This document shows, in pieces, positions 1 through 9,039 of a stretch of DNA of 64,000 nucleotides; position 1 is the first letter of the stretch, and each line of letters opens with the position of its first letter. Origin of the DNA: Acidovorax defluvii (GTDB lineage: Bacteria > Pseudomonadota > Gammaproteobacteria > Burkholderiales > Burkholderiaceae_C); contig QLTU01000019.1 in assembly GCA_003268905.1 (NCBI GenBank), positions 17,638 through 81,637 of the forward strand, in the 5' to 3' direction. The notes under the pieces are model-generated. The model was not told the DNA's origin. It made no database searches and saw nothing but the letters and a program-made list of their open reading frames with translations. Made by a program: the position numbers and the translations under genes.

Positions 1-1068
1 GCCAGCTGGCGTGTGAAAGAAACCGACCGCATCTCCGCCATGGCCACCGAGCTGCGCAAGCTCGGTGCCACGGTGGAAGAAGGTGCGGACTTCATCCGGG
101 TTACGCCGCCGACAACGGGCACGGGCACCGCCGGGCCGCCCCGATGTGCTATCGCTTCTTCGGGGGGAAGCGAACCATCCTCAGCAGGGAGCGCGGGGGC
201 GCCATCCGGCTGGAAAGCCGCCAGCATCCACACCTACGACGACCACCGCGTGGCCATGTGCTTCTCACTGGCAGCCTTCAACCCGGCCGACCTGCCGGTG
301 CGCATCGAAGATCCCAAATGCGTGGCCAAAACGTTTCCGGACTACTTCGAGGCCCTGTTCTCGGTGGCCCATGCCCTGCCCCGCCATGTTCCCGTGATCA
401 CCATCGATGGCCCCACGGCCTCCGGCAAGGGCACGGTGGCAGAGGCCGTGGCCAAGCGCCTAGGCTACGAATTCCTGGACTCCGGTGCGATGTACCGCAT
501 CACCGCGCTGGCTGCGCTGCGGGCGGGACTGGGCATTGATGCCGCCCACGAAGCGCCCATTGCCACGCTGGCACGCAGCCTCCCCGTGCTGTTTGAGGCA
601 GGCCGCGTGCTGCTGGGGGCCGACGACGTGACCGACGCCATACGCACCGAAGAAGCCGGAATGAACGCCTCGCGCGTGTCCGCCTTGGCTGCCGTGCGCG
701 CCGCACTGGTCGACCTGCAGCACGGCTTTCAGCGCCTGCCGGGGCTGGTGGCCGATGGCCGGGACATGGGCACCGTGATCTTCCCGGACGCTCCTTTGAA
801 GGTGTTTTTGACGGCCAGTGCTTCCTGCCGCGCAGAACGCCGCCTTAAACAATTGATTTCAAAGGGTTTTTCGGCTAGTATTGACGACCTTCGCGCAGAT
901 CTGGAGGCGCGTGATGCCCGGGATAGCTCCCGTAGCGTCGCACCCCTCAAGCCTGCGCAAGATGCTCTGGTCCTGGACAACTCCACCTTGACGATTGATG
1001 AAGCCGTCAACCAGGTGTTGTCATGGTGGCAAGAGCGCCAGCCTTTCGCAGTGACTGCGCAACGCTGA
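1..1068 (+). CDS. aroA-cmk: Bifunctional EPSP synthase / cytidylate kinase, 3' part
   Basis: The frame is open from base 1, so the true start lies left of the window. The first part is the C-terminus of 3-phosphoshikimate 1-carboxyvinyltransferase (shikimate pathway), recognised from [19 protein letters not shown], the [15 protein letters not shown] motif and [16 protein letters not shown]. The second part begins near base 388 and is cytidylate kinase (CMP to CDP), with the P-loop GPTASGKGT, the [11 protein letters not shown] segment, [12 protein letters not shown] and the [14 protein letters not shown] lid. There is no stop or start between the halves, so this is a gene fusion; I recall such fusions being annotated in Comamonadaceae. 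A Ser/Gly/Pro/Ala-rich insert of about 30 residues sits just before the YDDHR motif. rpsA follows about 200 bases downstream on the same strand, the usual cmk-rpsA-ihfB order. Confidence 0.95.
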   Translation, partial: ASWRVKETDRISAMATELRKLGATVEEGADFIRVTPPTTGTGTAGPPRCAIASSGGSEPSSAGSAGAPSGWKAASIHTYDDHRVAMCFSLAAFNPADLPVRIEDPKCVAKTFPDYFEALFSVAHALPRHVPVITIDGPTASGKGTVAEAVAKRLGYEFLDSGAMYRITALAALRAGLGIDAAHEAPIATLARSLPVLFEAGRVLLGADDVTDAIRTEEAGMNASRVSALAAVRAALVDLQHGFQRLPGLVADGRDMGTVIFPDAPLKVFLTASASCRAERRLKQLISKGFSASIDDLRADLEARDARDSSRSVAPLKPAQDALVLDNSTLTIDEAVNQVLSWWQERQPFAVTAQR

Positions 1069-1203
1069 AACGTGTGGGGCCTTCCTAAAAAAGGGGCCCC
1101 GCAGGCAAGACCGCAAGGCCTTGCAACAGGCCCATGCAACCCCTCTCGCGCGCCAGCGCACAGGTTGCCTGGATCGATAACCTAACCCGCGGTTTTACCG
1201 CAA

Positions 1204-1242
1204 AAAACCACCGCAAGCAGCTATAAAAACAGTAGCAATGGT
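1204..1242 (-). repeat. Dispersed AT-rich repeat, copy O (partial, reversed)
   Basis: Read on the minus strand this gives TTGCTACTGTTTTTATAGCT followed by GCTTGCGGT. That matches the left half of the repeat family (type 1 left end plus the TAGCT box), but the right half is missing. It lies in the rpsA leader. Confidence 0.6.
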
Positions 1243-1248
1243 GCTACT
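1231..1248 (+). promoter_or_regulatory. Hairpin in the rpsA leader
   Basis: AGTAGCA, a 4-base loop, then TGCTACT form a perfect 7-bp stem about 27 bases before the rpsA ATG, just ahead of the AAGGA ribosome-binding site. Ribosomal protein S1 is known to repress its own translation through a structured leader in E. coli, so a similar role is possible here but unproven. The hairpin partly coincides with a reversed repeat copy. Confidence 0.4.
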
Positions 1249-1275
1249 GGAATCCTGTTTGTGGCAAGGAAACAC

Positions 1276-2961
1276 ATGTCCGAATCTTTTGCCGCCCTTT
1301 TTGAAGAATCCTTGCAGCGCACGGAAATGCGCCCAGGCGAAGTCATCACCGCTGAAGTTGTGCGCGTCGAGCACAACTTCGTGGTTGTGAACGCTGGCCT
1401 CAAGTCCGAAGCCTACGTGCCGCTGGAAGAGTTCAAGAACGACAAGGGCGAAGTCGAAGTCCAAGTGGGTGACTTCGTGTCGGTGGCCATTGGCTCCATC
1501 GAAAACGGCTACGGCGACACCATCCTGTCGCGCGACACCGCAAAGCGTCTGGCTTCGTGGATGAGCCTGGAAAAGGCCCTCGAATCCGGCGAATTCGTCA
1601 CTGGCACGACCAGCGGCAAGGTCAAGGGCGGCCTCACGGTCCTGGTCAACGGCATCCGCGCATTCCTGCCCGGTTCGCTGATCGATACCCGTCCGATCAA
1701 GGATCTGACGCCGTACGAAAACAAGACCATGGAATTCAAGGTCATCAAGCTCGACCGCAAGCGCAACAACGTGGTGCTGAGCCGCCGCGCTGTGGTGGAA
1801 GCCTCCATGGGCGAAGAGCGCGCCAAGCTGATGGAAACCCTCAAGGAAGGCTCCATCGTTCAGGGCGTGGTCAAGAACATCACCGAATACGGTGCGTTCG
1901 TGGACCTGGGCGGCATCGACGGCCTGCTGCACATCACCGACATGGCATGGCGCCGCGTGCGTCACCCATCCGAAGTGGTGACGGCTGGCCAGGAAATCAC
2001 CGCCAAGATCCTGAAGTTCGACACCGAAAAGAACCGTGTCTCGCTGGGTCTGAAGCAGATGGGCGACGACCCATGGATGGGCGTGAACCGCCGCTACCCA
2101 CAATCGACCCGTCTGTTCGGCAAGATCACGAACATTGCCGACTACGGCGCGTTCGTCGAACTCGAACCCGGCATCGAAGGCCTGGTGCACGTGTCTGAAA
2201 TGGACTGGACCAACAAGAACATCGCTCCCGCCAAGCTGGTTTCGCTGGGCGACGAAGTCGAAGTCATGGTCCTCGAAATCGACGAAGACAAGCGCCGCAT
2301 CAGCCTGGGCATGAAGCAGTGCAAGGCCAACCCATGGCAAGAATTCGCCCAGGACACGAAGCGCGGCGACCGCGTCAAGGGTCCTATCAAGTCGATCACC
2401 GACTTCGGCGTGTTCGTGGGTCTGGCTGCCGGCATCGACGGCCTGGTGCACCTGTCCGACCTGTCGTGGAACGAAACCGGCGAAGCCGCCGTGCGCAACT
2501 ACAAGAAGGGCCAGGAAGTCGAAGCCATCGTGCTGGCCGTGGACGTGGACCGCGAGCGCATCTCCCTGGGCATCAAGCAGTTGGATGGCGACCCGTTCAC
2601 CACGTTTGTGACCGTGAACGACAAGGGCCAGACGGTGACCGGCAAGGTCAAGACCGTGGACGCCCGTGGCGCTGAAATCGACCTCGGCGAAGACATCGTG
2701 GGCTACCTGCGCGCTTCGGAAATCTCCCGCGACCGCGTGGAAGATGCCCGCAACGTGCTCAAGGAAGGCGACGAAGTCACCGCTGTGGTGGTCAATGTGG
2801 ATCGCAAGACCCGCAACATCCAGCTGTCGATCAAGCAAAAGGACATGGCCGACGAACAAGGCGCCATGGCCAACCTGAGCCAGCAGTCGAGCCGCGAAAG
2901 CGCCGGCACGACCAGCCTGGGCGCCCTGCTGCGCGCCAAGCTGGACAACTCGGAAAAGTAA
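1276..2961 (+). CDS. rpsA: 30S ribosomal protein S1
   Basis: A protein of 561 aa, the normal length for a six-domain proteobacterial S1. It binds mRNA and brings it to the 30S subunit. Repeated S1/OB-fold units are visible, each with a GxFVxL-type strand and a GLVH(V/L)S or GLLHITD element, for example [39 protein letters not shown] and [20 protein letters not shown]. The frame is also open from a GTG at 1261. The ATG at 1276 is preferred because it begins [13 protein letters not shown], as family members do, and has AAGGA about 6 bases upstream. It lies between aroA-cmk and ihfB. A hairpin terminator follows at 3148. Confidence 0.98.
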   Translation: MSESFAALFEESLQRTEMRPGEVITAEVVRVEHNFVVVNAGLKSEAYVPLEEFKNDKGEVEVQVGDFVSVAIGSIENGYGDTILSRDTAKRLASWMSLEKALESGEFVTGTTSGKVKGGLTVLVNGIRAFLPGSLIDTRPIKDLTPYENKTMEFKVIKLDRKRNNVVLSRRAVVEASMGEERAKLMETLKEGSIVQGVVKNITEYGAFVDLGGIDGLLHITDMAWRRVRHPSEVVTAGQEITAKILKFDTEKNRVSLGLKQMGDDPWMGVNRRYPQSTRLFGKITNIADYGAFVELEPGIEGLVHVSEMDWTNKNIAPAKLVSLGDEVEVMVLEIDEDKRRISLGMKQCKANPWQEFAQDTKRGDRVKGPIKSITDFGVFVGLAAGIDGLVHLSDLSWNETGEAAVRNYKKGQEVEAIVLAVDVDRERISLGIKQLDGDPFTTFVTVNDKGQTVTGKVKTVDARGAEIDLGEDIVGYLRASEISRDRVEDARNVLKEGDEVTAVVVNVDRKTRNIQLSIKQKDMADEQGAMANLSQQSSRESAGTTSLGALLRAKLDNSEK

Positions 2962-3043
2962 AGCACTGACCCGGGAGCATCTGCTCGAATCGAGCGGCAA
3001 GTGTGCGCTGCGGATCGCGGTGGCCTGCGAGGCGCAAAGCGCA

Positions 3044-3062
3044 GCAATAGCCTGGCTATTGC
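3044..3062. other. Perfect inverted repeat between rpsA and ihfB
   Basis: GCAATAGCC, one base, then GGCTATTGC is a perfect 9-bp dyad with almost no loop. It is embedded in alternating GCGCAAAGCGC-like sequence. There is no T-tract, so it is not a simple terminator. Its function is unknown; it could be a repeat unit, an mRNA 3'-end stabiliser or a protein-binding dyad. Confidence 0.5.
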
Positions 3063-3147
3063 GAGCATTTGCGACAACGCAGACCGCCCGAGTCCGCAGA
3101 TGCACACGACGCGATGATTCGTGCAGAGGCTCCCTAGACGGTCAGAC

Positions 3148-3177
3148 AGCGGGCGCCTTGTGCGCCCGCTTCTCTTT
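3148..3177 (+). terminator. Rho-independent terminator after rpsA
   Basis: A perfect 9-bp stem, AGCGGGCGC / GCGCCCGCT with a 5-base loop, is followed by TCTCTTT. It lies between rpsA and ihfB, so ihfB may need its own promoter or readthrough. Confidence 0.7.
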
Positions 3178-3212
3178 CAGCCATTGATTCTCCTGCCATG
3201 CCCCAAGACTCC

Positions 3213-3518
3213 ATGACCCGCTCTGACCTCGTTGAGGAACTGGCCGCCCGCTTTGGTCAGCTCACGCACCGCGATGCCGAATTCGCCGTCAAGACCATTC
3301 TGGACGCTGTGGGCGATGCCCTGGTGCATGGGCACCGCATCGAGATCCGGGGCTTTGGCAGTTTCTCGGTCAACCATCGCCCGCCACGCATGGGCCGCAA
3401 CCCGCGCAGCGGCGAAGCCGTGGCCATACCGGAAAAGCGCGTGCCGCATTTCAAACCGGGCAAGGCACTTCGCGAGGCGGTAGACCAGCGCACCGCCGAG
3501 CTGGAAACAAGTCTTTGA
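3213..3518 (+). CDS. ihfB: Integration host factor subunit beta
   Basis: A nucleoid protein of 101 aa in the HU/IHF family. It pairs with IHF-alpha to bend DNA at specific sites. The start [14 protein letters not shown] matches the family; an ATG 15 bases earlier is in frame but would add an unusual MPQDS extension. The DNA-contacting arm shows [14 protein letters not shown], then [28 protein letters not shown], the hallmark HU/IHF segment. It follows rpsA, the conserved arrangement in proteobacteria. A copy of the dispersed repeat begins about 8 bases after the stop. Confidence 0.95.
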   Translation: MTRSDLVEELAARFGQLTHRDAEFAVKTILDAVGDALVHGHRIEIRGFGSFSVNHRPPRMGRNPRSGEAVAIPEKRVPHFKPGKALREAVDQRTAELETSL

Positions 3519-3525
3519 AGACCGG

Positions 3526-3580
3526 TTGCTATTATTTTAATAGCTATTAGCGCTTTATACATAAGGGCTGGCGGCATAAA
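3526..3580 (+). repeat. Dispersed AT-rich repeat, copy A (type 1)
   Basis: The left end GCTATTATTTTAATAGC is itself a perfect dyad. It is followed by TATTAGCGCTTTATACATAA and GGGCTGGCGGC. This is one of the clearest type 1 copies. It lies between ihfB and lapA. Confidence 0.85.
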
Positions 3581-3672
3581 TCATGCAAATCCGTGAATGA
3601 ACCGCGCACAGCGCTGCTACGGCTGGGCCGTACTGCCAAGCTCTTAGAATCTCCCCACCACCGGGGAGCTCC

Positions 3673-3987
3673 ATGAAATACCTCCTGTGGCTGCTCAAGG
3701 CAGCCATTTTTTTTACGCTGTTTGCCTTCGCACTGAACAACCAGCAAGACGCCACCGTGCATTTTTTCTTTGGCACGCAGTGGCGTGCACCTCTGGTACT
3801 GGTGGTGCTGACCGCGTTTTCCGCCGGCCTGGTGGTGGGCGTACTGGGCATGGTGCCCCGCTGGTGGAAGCACCGCCGGGCAGCGCGCCGCGCCGATAGT
3901 TCAACCAAGCTGTCGCCCGCGCCCACCGCGCCCGCTCCAGCGGCTGCCTCATCGTCTGCCGAATTGCTGCCACCCCATGGAATTTGA
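3673..3987 (+). CDS. lapA: LapA-domain inner-membrane protein
   Basis: A small membrane protein of 104 aa with two N-terminal hydrophobic segments (residues about 4-20 and 40-62), a WW(K/R)H-type basic stop after the second, and a Pro/Ala/Ser-rich cytoplasmic tail. This matches the LapA (YciS) family, which partners LapB in controlling LPS synthesis through LpxC turnover. The ATG follows GGGGAGCTCC. Its end overlaps the start of lapB by 11 bases, so the two are almost certainly co-translated. Assignment rests on length, topology and the neighbouring lapB. Confidence 0.85.
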   Translation: MKYLLWLLKAAIFFTLFAFALNNQQDATVHFFFGTQWRAPLVLVVLTAFSAGLVVGVLGMVPRWWKHRRAARRADSSTKLSPAPTAPAPAAASSSAELLPPHGI

Positions 3988-5134
3988 TATCAGCTGGATT
4001 TTGCTGGGCCTGCCCCTGGCCTTTGTGCTGGGCTGGCTCGCCTCCCGCTTTGACCTGCGCCAGCTGCGTGCGGAAAACCGCCGTGCTCCCAAGGCCTATT
4101 TCAAGGGGCTGAACTTTCTGCTCAACGAGCAGCAGGACCAGGCCATCGATGCCTTTATTGAAGCGGTACAGAACGATCCCGACACATCCGAACTGCACTT
4201 TGCGCTGGGCAACCTGTTTCGTCGGCGGGGCGAATACGACCGTGCGGTGCGGGTGCATGAGCACCTTTTGTCCCGCGGCGACCTGTCCCGTGCGGACCAG
4301 GAGCGTGCCCAATATGCCCTGGCGCTCGATTTTCTGAAAGCGGGGCTGCTGGACCGGGCCGAAGCAGCCCTGAGCCAGCTGGAAGGCACACCGTTTGAGG
4401 GCCAGGCCCGCCTTGCCTTGCTGGCCATTTACGAGCGCTCGCGCGACTGGCCCCATGCCGCAGGCATTGCCCGCAAGATGCACAATGCAAATCAAGGTGA
4501 TTTCAGCACCCGGCAGGCGCACTACCTGTGCGAGCAGGCGCAAGCCTGCATCGCCAACAACGACCGCCCCGGCGCGCTGGCCTTGCTGAACCATGCGGTG
4601 GCCACCGCGCCCGAGGCGGCGCGCGCCCGCATCGACCTTGCCCGGCTGCAGCACATGATGGGCGACAGTGGTGCCGCCCTGGGCACACTCCAGGCGCTCA
4701 GCCGGCAGGCCCCTGCCGCAGTGCCCCTGGCCACTCCCCTGATGCTGGAAACCGCCATCGCCGCAGGCCAGGCGCCGGAGATGCAGGCATTGCTGCAAGC
4801 GCATTACGCCCAGGCGCCATCGCTGGATGTGCTGGAGGGCATCGTGGCCTTACAGGCACTGAACCCCACCGATGCGGCCACGGCACGGCAATGGTATGTC
4901 CGGCATCTGGACAAAGAGCAATCCCTGGTGGCAGCAGCCAAGTGGCTGGCAGAAGAAAAACTCGAGCACGAAGAGTTCCATCCGCAGATCCAGCGGGCGC
5001 TGGACCACGCCGTCAAGCCGCTCACGCGCTACCGCTGCGCCGCCTGCGGCTTCGAGGCACGCCAGCATTTCTGGCAATGCCCGGGCTGCCAGACTTGGGA
5101 CAGCTACCCCGCCCGCCGGGTGGAAGAGCTCTGA
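3977..5134 (+). CDS. lapB: Lipopolysaccharide assembly protein B (TPR and rubredoxin-like metal site)
   Basis: A protein of 385 aa, close to the usual 389. LapB (YciM) is an inner-membrane-anchored cytoplasmic protein that brings LpxC to FtsH and so limits lipid A synthesis. One N-terminal membrane helix (residues about 4-22) is followed by YFKGLNFLLNEQQDQAIDAF, the first of a row of TPR repeats. The C-terminus carries the rubredoxin-type four-cysteine site, CAACGF and CPGC. Residues are intact throughout. It overlaps lapA by 11 bases. Confidence 0.95.
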   Translation: MEFDISWILLGLPLAFVLGWLASRFDLRQLRAENRRAPKAYFKGLNFLLNEQQDQAIDAFIEAVQNDPDTSELHFALGNLFRRRGEYDRAVRVHEHLLSRGDLSRADQERAQYALALDFLKAGLLDRAEAALSQLEGTPFEGQARLALLAIYERSRDWPHAAGIARKMHNANQGDFSTRQAHYLCEQAQACIANNDRPGALALLNHAVATAPEAARARIDLARLQHMMGDSGAALGTLQALSRQAPAAVPLATPLMLETAIAAGQAPEMQALLQAHYAQAPSLDVLEGIVALQALNPTDAATARQWYVRHLDKEQSLVAAAKWLAEEKLEHEEFHPQIQRALDHAVKPLTRYRCAACGFEARQHFWQCPGCQTWDSYPARRVEEL

Positions 5135-5255
5135 GAGCGCAGAGGGTTCACTATCTGACCCGCAGGTGCCGGCAGGCCGCACGTAAAGCCGCAGTTGCCT
5201 CGCTATGATGCCTGGGCGATTTCATCGCGTCGCATCAACTACCAGGAGTTCATCC

Positions 5256-5594
5256 GTGCTGAAAAAAATACTGACCACCCTTGTCATGCTGTATGCCGCT
5301 GCCTCGTTTGCAGCGGTCGATGTGAACAAGGCCACGGCCGCAGAACTGGACGGCATCAAAGGCATCGGGCCCGGCCTCTCCGGAAAAATCATCGAAGAGC
5401 GCAAACACGGTGCGTTCAAGGACTGGGACGATTTCATCCAACGGGTGCGCGGCGTGGGCGAAACCAGTGCTGGCAAGTTTTCTGCCGAGGGCATGAGGGT
5501 GAATGGCCGCACTTTCAAGGCGCCCGCCCCCGCCCCCACCCCCACCCCCACCCCTGCACCTGCCGCAGCGGCTGCGAGCGCTCCCAAAAAATAA
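5256..5594 (+). CDS. ComEA-like helix-hairpin-helix DNA-binding protein
   Basis: The preferred start is the GTG at 5256, preceded by CAGGAG. It gives 112 aa beginning with a signal peptide (VLKKILTTLVMLYAAASFA). Upstream ATGs in frame would put non-hydrophobic residues before the signal. The mature part is a helix-hairpin-helix, VDVNKATAAELDGIKGIGPG, as in ComEA-related periplasmic DNA-binding proteins of competence. The C-terminal tail is a Pro/Ala/Thr low-complexity run ending in basic APKK, which could contact DNA or the wall. A role in DNA uptake is an inference, as no other com gene is nearby. Confidence 0.85.
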   Translation: MLKKILTTLVMLYAAASFAAVDVNKATAAELDGIKGIGPGLSGKIIEERKHGAFKDWDDFIQRVRGVGETSAGKFSAEGMRVNGRTFKAPAPAPTPTPTPAPAAAAASAPKK

Positions 5595-5612
5595 GCACCC
5601 CACGCAAACGCC

Positions 5613-5637
5613 AAGCCCGCTGCGGCGGGTTTTCTTT
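5613..5637 (+). terminator. Rho-independent terminator after the ComEA-like gene
   Basis: AAGCCCGC, TGCG, GCGGG and then TTTTCTTTTT form a GC stem with a U-tract 20-30 bases after the stop codon. It separates this gene from the Mrp operon. Confidence 0.75.
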
Positions 5638-5722
5638 TTGGGACCGGCACCCCGGACAAACGCCCGGGCAGGCATGGTCTTTTCAACGACCGGCGCAGAC
5701 CGCCCCGTAAAATTGCCGGCGC

Positions 5723-8674
5723 ATGCCCCTGATCACCCTCATTCTTCTTCCTTTCATCGGCAGCTTCCTTGCGGCGGTACTGCCCGCGAATGCCCGTAAC
5801 ACCGAGTCCACGGTCGCAGGGCTGATTGCGCTTTTCTGCACTGTTCAGACCGCGCTTTACTTTCCCCAGATTGCCGACGGCGGTGTTCTGCGCCAGGAAA
5901 TTGAATGGCTGCCCGCTCTGGGCCTGAACCTGGTCATCCGCATGGATGGCTTTGCGTGGATGTTCTGCATGCTGGTGCTGGGCATCGGCACGCTGGTGGT
6001 GCTGTATGCGCGCTACTACATGTCGCCCGCCGATCCGGTGCCGCGCTTCTTCTCGTTTTTTCTGGCCTTCATGGGGGCAATGGCGGGCGTAGTGCTGGCG
6101 GGCAACATCATTCAGCTGGCGTTCTTCTGGGAGCTGACCAGCCTGTTTTCGTTCTTGCTGATCGGCTACTGGCACCACCGGCGCGATGCGCGGCGGGGCG
6201 CGCGCATGGCGCTCACCGTCACCGGCACGGGCGGCCTGTGCCTGCTGGGGGGCATGCTGGTCATCGGCCACATTGTGGGCAGCTACGACCTCGATCATGT
6301 GCTTGCGGCTGGCCAGCAGGTGCGCGATCACCCGCTGTACCTCACGGCCCTTGTATTGCTGCTGCTGGGCGCTTTCACCAAGAGCGCGCAGTTTCCGTTT
6401 CATTTCTGGCTGCCACACGCCATGGCCGCGCCCACGCCTGTGTCGGCGTATCTGCATTCGGCCACCATGGTCAAGGCCGGTGTTTTTTTGCTGGCCCGCA
6501 TGTGGCCCGTGATGGGTGGCACCGAGCCCTGGTTCTGGCTGGTGGGCGGTGTCGGCCTGGCCACGCTGCTGGTGGGTGGCTATGCGGCAATGTTCCAGAA
6601 CGACCTGAAAGGTCTGCTCGCCTATTCGACCATTTCGCACCTGGGCCTCATCACGCTGCTGCTGGGCCTGAACAGCCCGCTGGCCGCTGTGGCCGCGGTG
6701 TTTCACATCATGAACCATGCCACCTTCAAGGCGTCGCTGTTCATGGCCGCCGGCATTGTGGACCACGAAAGCGGCACGCGTGACATCCGCCGTCTGTCGG
6801 GCCTGCGGTCCATGATGCCGGTCACCGCCACACTGGCCATGGTGGCCAGTGCCGCGATGGCGGGCGTGCCGCTGCTCAATGGTTTCCTGTCCAAGGAGAT
6901 GTTCTTCACCGAGACAGTGTTCCTGGATGCCACACCGCTGGTGGCCTTCATGCTGCCGATTGCCGCCACCCTGGCGGGCATGTTCAGCGTGGCGTATTCG
7001 CTGCGCTTCACGGTCGATGTGTTCTTTGGCCCGCCAGCCACCGACCTGCCGCGCACACCGCACGAACCGCCGCACTGGATGCGCGTACCGGTGGAGTTGC
7101 TGGTGCTGGTGTGCCTGGTGGTGGGCATGCTGCCTGCCTGGTCGGTGGGCCGATTCTTGGATGCCGCCGCAAGGCCTGTGGTGGGCGGAGAGCTTCCAGC
7201 CTTCAGCTTGGCCGTGTGGCATGGCTTCAACACCCCCTTCGTGATGAGCCTGCTGGCCCTGGGCGGCGGGATCGCAATGTATACGGCGTTGCGGGCGCTG
7301 CGCGCTGCCGGCCGGGTGGATGCGCCACCCCTCATGCGCCACATCCGGGGGCGGCGCCTGTTTGATGGTTCGCTGGCTTTCATTACGCAGATGGGGCGCC
7401 ATGGGCGGCGCATGCTGTCTACCCAGCGCCTGCAATGGCAGATGCTGTGGCTGGTTGGCGCAGCGCTGGTTGCTGGCGCCCTGCCCCTGTGGAGCCAGGG
7501 CATGCAACTGGGCCAACGAAGCATGTTGCCGCTATCGCCCGCGTTCGTGATGCTCTGGGGCGTGGGCATGGTATGCGCCGTGGCAGCCGCCTGGCAGGCC
7601 AAATACCACCGCCTGGCAGCGCTCACACTGGCGGGCGGAGCAGGGCTTTGCACCAGCATCACGTTTTTGTGGTTTTCGGCACCCGACCTGGCGCTGACTC
7701 AGCTGGTGGTCGAGATCGTGACCACGGTGCTCATTTTGCTGGGCCTGCGTTGGCTGCCCAAACGCGATGAAACCCTGCGCGTTGCCACCTCCGCCGAGCA
7801 GGCCACCACCCGGTGGCGCCGCCAGCGCGACATGGCGCTGGCGCTGGCGGCAGGGGGCGGCATGGCTTGGCTGGCCTTTGCCATGATGAGCCGCCCTTTT
7901 CCCGACAGCACATCCACGTTCTTCCTGGAAAACGCACTCAGCCAGGGCGGTGGCACCAACGTGGTTAACGTGATGTTGGTGGATTTCCGTGGTTTTGACA
8001 CCTTTGGCGAAATCGTGGTGCTGGGCGTGGTGGCCCTCACGGTGTATGCACTGCTGCGGCGCTTTCGCCCCGCGCGCGAAACCATGGACCTGCCCGAACA
8101 GCAGCGCTTCATGCCCGCCGATCTGCAGACCGACCTGCTCAACCCACGCCACGCCACCGACACCGCCGTGGGCTATCTGATGGTGCCCGCGGTGCTGGTG
8201 CGGCTTTTGCTGCCCTTTGCAGCCGTGGTGTCGTTTTACCTGTTCATGCGCGGGCACAACCAGCCCGGTGGGGGGTTTGTGGCGGGCCTGGTGCTTTCGG
8301 TGGCGCTGCTGCTGCAATACATCATTTCGGGCACGCACTGGGTAGAGGCCCACATGCCGTTACTCCCGCGGCGCTGGATCGGCACCGGGCTGCTGTTCGC
8401 CCTGTCCACAGGGCTCGGGGCGATCGTGGTGGGCTACCCGTTTCTCACGAGCCACACCTTTCACCTGAGCCTGCCGCTGCTGGGCGACATCCACATCGCC
8501 AGTGCCATGTTTTTTGACATCGGCGTGTTCACGCTGGTGGTGGGGTCCACCTTGCTGATCCTGACGGCCATTGCCCACCAATCGGTGCGCGGCCACCGCT
8601 ACCACGCCCGGCTGGCCGAAGAAGCGGCGCAAGAGGACGCCCCCCCCCCACCCCCACAGGAGACCAACCGCTGA
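5723..8674 (+). CDS. mrpA: Monovalent cation/H+ antiporter, fused MrpA and MrpB domains
   Basis: A polytopic membrane protein of 983 aa and the largest subunit of the Mrp (Pha/Sha) Na+ or K+/H+ antiporter, related to complex I subunit NuoL. The NuoL-like core shows FFWELTSLFSFLLIGYWHHR, FTKSAQFPFHFWLPHAMAAP and STISHLGLITLLLGL. The C-terminal third carries the MrpB-type segment (PFAAVVSFYLFMRGHNQPGG), so A and B are fused, as in PhaAB-type operons. The stop overlaps the mrpC ATG by one base. Near the 3' end there is a run of ten C residues at 8640-8649 encoding prolines. A TAAAAT at 5708 could be a -10 box. Confidence 0.95.
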   Translation: MPLITLILLPFIGSFLAAVLPANARNTESTVAGLIALFCTVQTALYFPQIADGGVLRQEIEWLPALGLNLVIRMDGFAWMFCMLVLGIGTLVVLYARYYMSPADPVPRFFSFFLAFMGAMAGVVLAGNIIQLAFFWELTSLFSFLLIGYWHHRRDARRGARMALTVTGTGGLCLLGGMLVIGHIVGSYDLDHVLAAGQQVRDHPLYLTALVLLLLGAFTKSAQFPFHFWLPHAMAAPTPVSAYLHSATMVKAGVFLLARMWPVMGGTEPWFWLVGGVGLATLLVGGYAAMFQNDLKGLLAYSTISHLGLITLLLGLNSPLAAVAAVFHIMNHATFKASLFMAAGIVDHESGTRDIRRLSGLRSMMPVTATLAMVASAAMAGVPLLNGFLSKEMFFTETVFLDATPLVAFMLPIAATLAGMFSVAYSLRFTVDVFFGPPATDLPRTPHEPPHWMRVPVELLVLVCLVVGMLPAWSVGRFLDAAARPVVGGELPAFSLAVWHGFNTPFVMSLLALGGGIAMYTALRALRAAGRVDAPPLMRHIRGRRLFDGSLAFITQMGRHGRRMLSTQRLQWQMLWLVGAALVAGALPLWSQGMQLGQRSMLPLSPAFVMLWGVGMVCAVAAAWQAKYHRLAALTLAGGAGLCTSITFLWFSAPDLALTQLVVEIVTTVLILLGLRWLPKRDETLRVATSAEQATTRWRRQRDMALALAAGGGMAWLAFAMMSRPFPDSTSTFFLENALSQGGGTNVVNVMLVDFRGFDTFGEIVVLGVVALTVYALLRRFRPARETMDLPEQQRFMPADLQTDLLNPRHATDTAVGYLMVPAVLVRLLLPFAAVVSFYLFMRGHNQPGGGFVAGLVLSVALLLQYIISGTHWVEAHMPLLPRRWIGTGLLFALSTGLGAIVVGYPFLTSHTFHLSLPLLGDIHIASAMFFDIGVFTLVVGSTLLILTAIAHQSVRGHRYHARLAEEAAQEDAPPPPPQETNR

Positions 8675-9039
8675 TGGAAATCGTTCTGGTCATTGCCATT
8701 GGCGTGCTCACGGGCTCGGGCGTCTGGCTGCTGCTGCGTCCGCGCACCTTCCAGGTCATCATGGGACTGTCGCTGTTGTCCTATGCCGTCAATCTGTTCA
8801 TCTTCAGCATGGGCCGCCTGGGTCTGGCGATCGACAAGGAGCCTGTGCTACGGCCTGGCCTGCCCAACGACCTGGCGCACTATGCCGACCCCATGCCCCA
8901 GGCGCTCGTGCTCACCGCCATCGTGATCGGGTTTGCCATGACGGCCCTGTTCCTCGTGGTGCTGCTGGCCTCACGCGGCATGTCGGGCACCGACCATGTG
9001 GACGGCCACAGCGCGCGTGATGTGCAGGAAATGCCATGA
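8674..9039 (+). CDS. mrpC: Na+/H+ antiporter subunit C
   Basis: A NuoK-like subunit of 121 aa with three hydrophobic segments. LRPRTFQVIMGLSLLSYAVN and DPMPQALVLTAIVIGFAMTA are the conserved MrpC stretches. Its ATG shares one base with the mrpA stop (TGATG), so translation is coupled. Its own TGA is overlapped by an ATG (ATGA) that opens a 29-codon frame leading to mrpD. Confidence 0.95.
   Translation: MEIVLVIAIGVLTGSGVWLLLRPRTFQVIMGLSLLSYAVNLFIFSMGRLGLAIDKEPVLRPGLPNDLAHYADPMPQALVLTAIVIGFAMTALFLVVLLASRGMSGTDHVDGHSARDVQEMP

Noticed and set aside
840..885. AT-rich patch in the cytidylate kinase part (TTAAACAATTGATTTCAAAG) as a repeat copy
   Set aside because: It does not match the repeat core on either strand, and the encoded [20 protein letters not shown] is normal cytidylate kinase sequence.
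1195..3105. A 636-codon frame antisense to rpsA
   Set aside because: A shadow of the strongly codon-biased rpsA gene: rich in His, Ala, Val and Leu with no domain sense. Equivalent antisense frames opposite mrpA, oplAH, rmuC, ppiD and mfd were rejected for the same reason.
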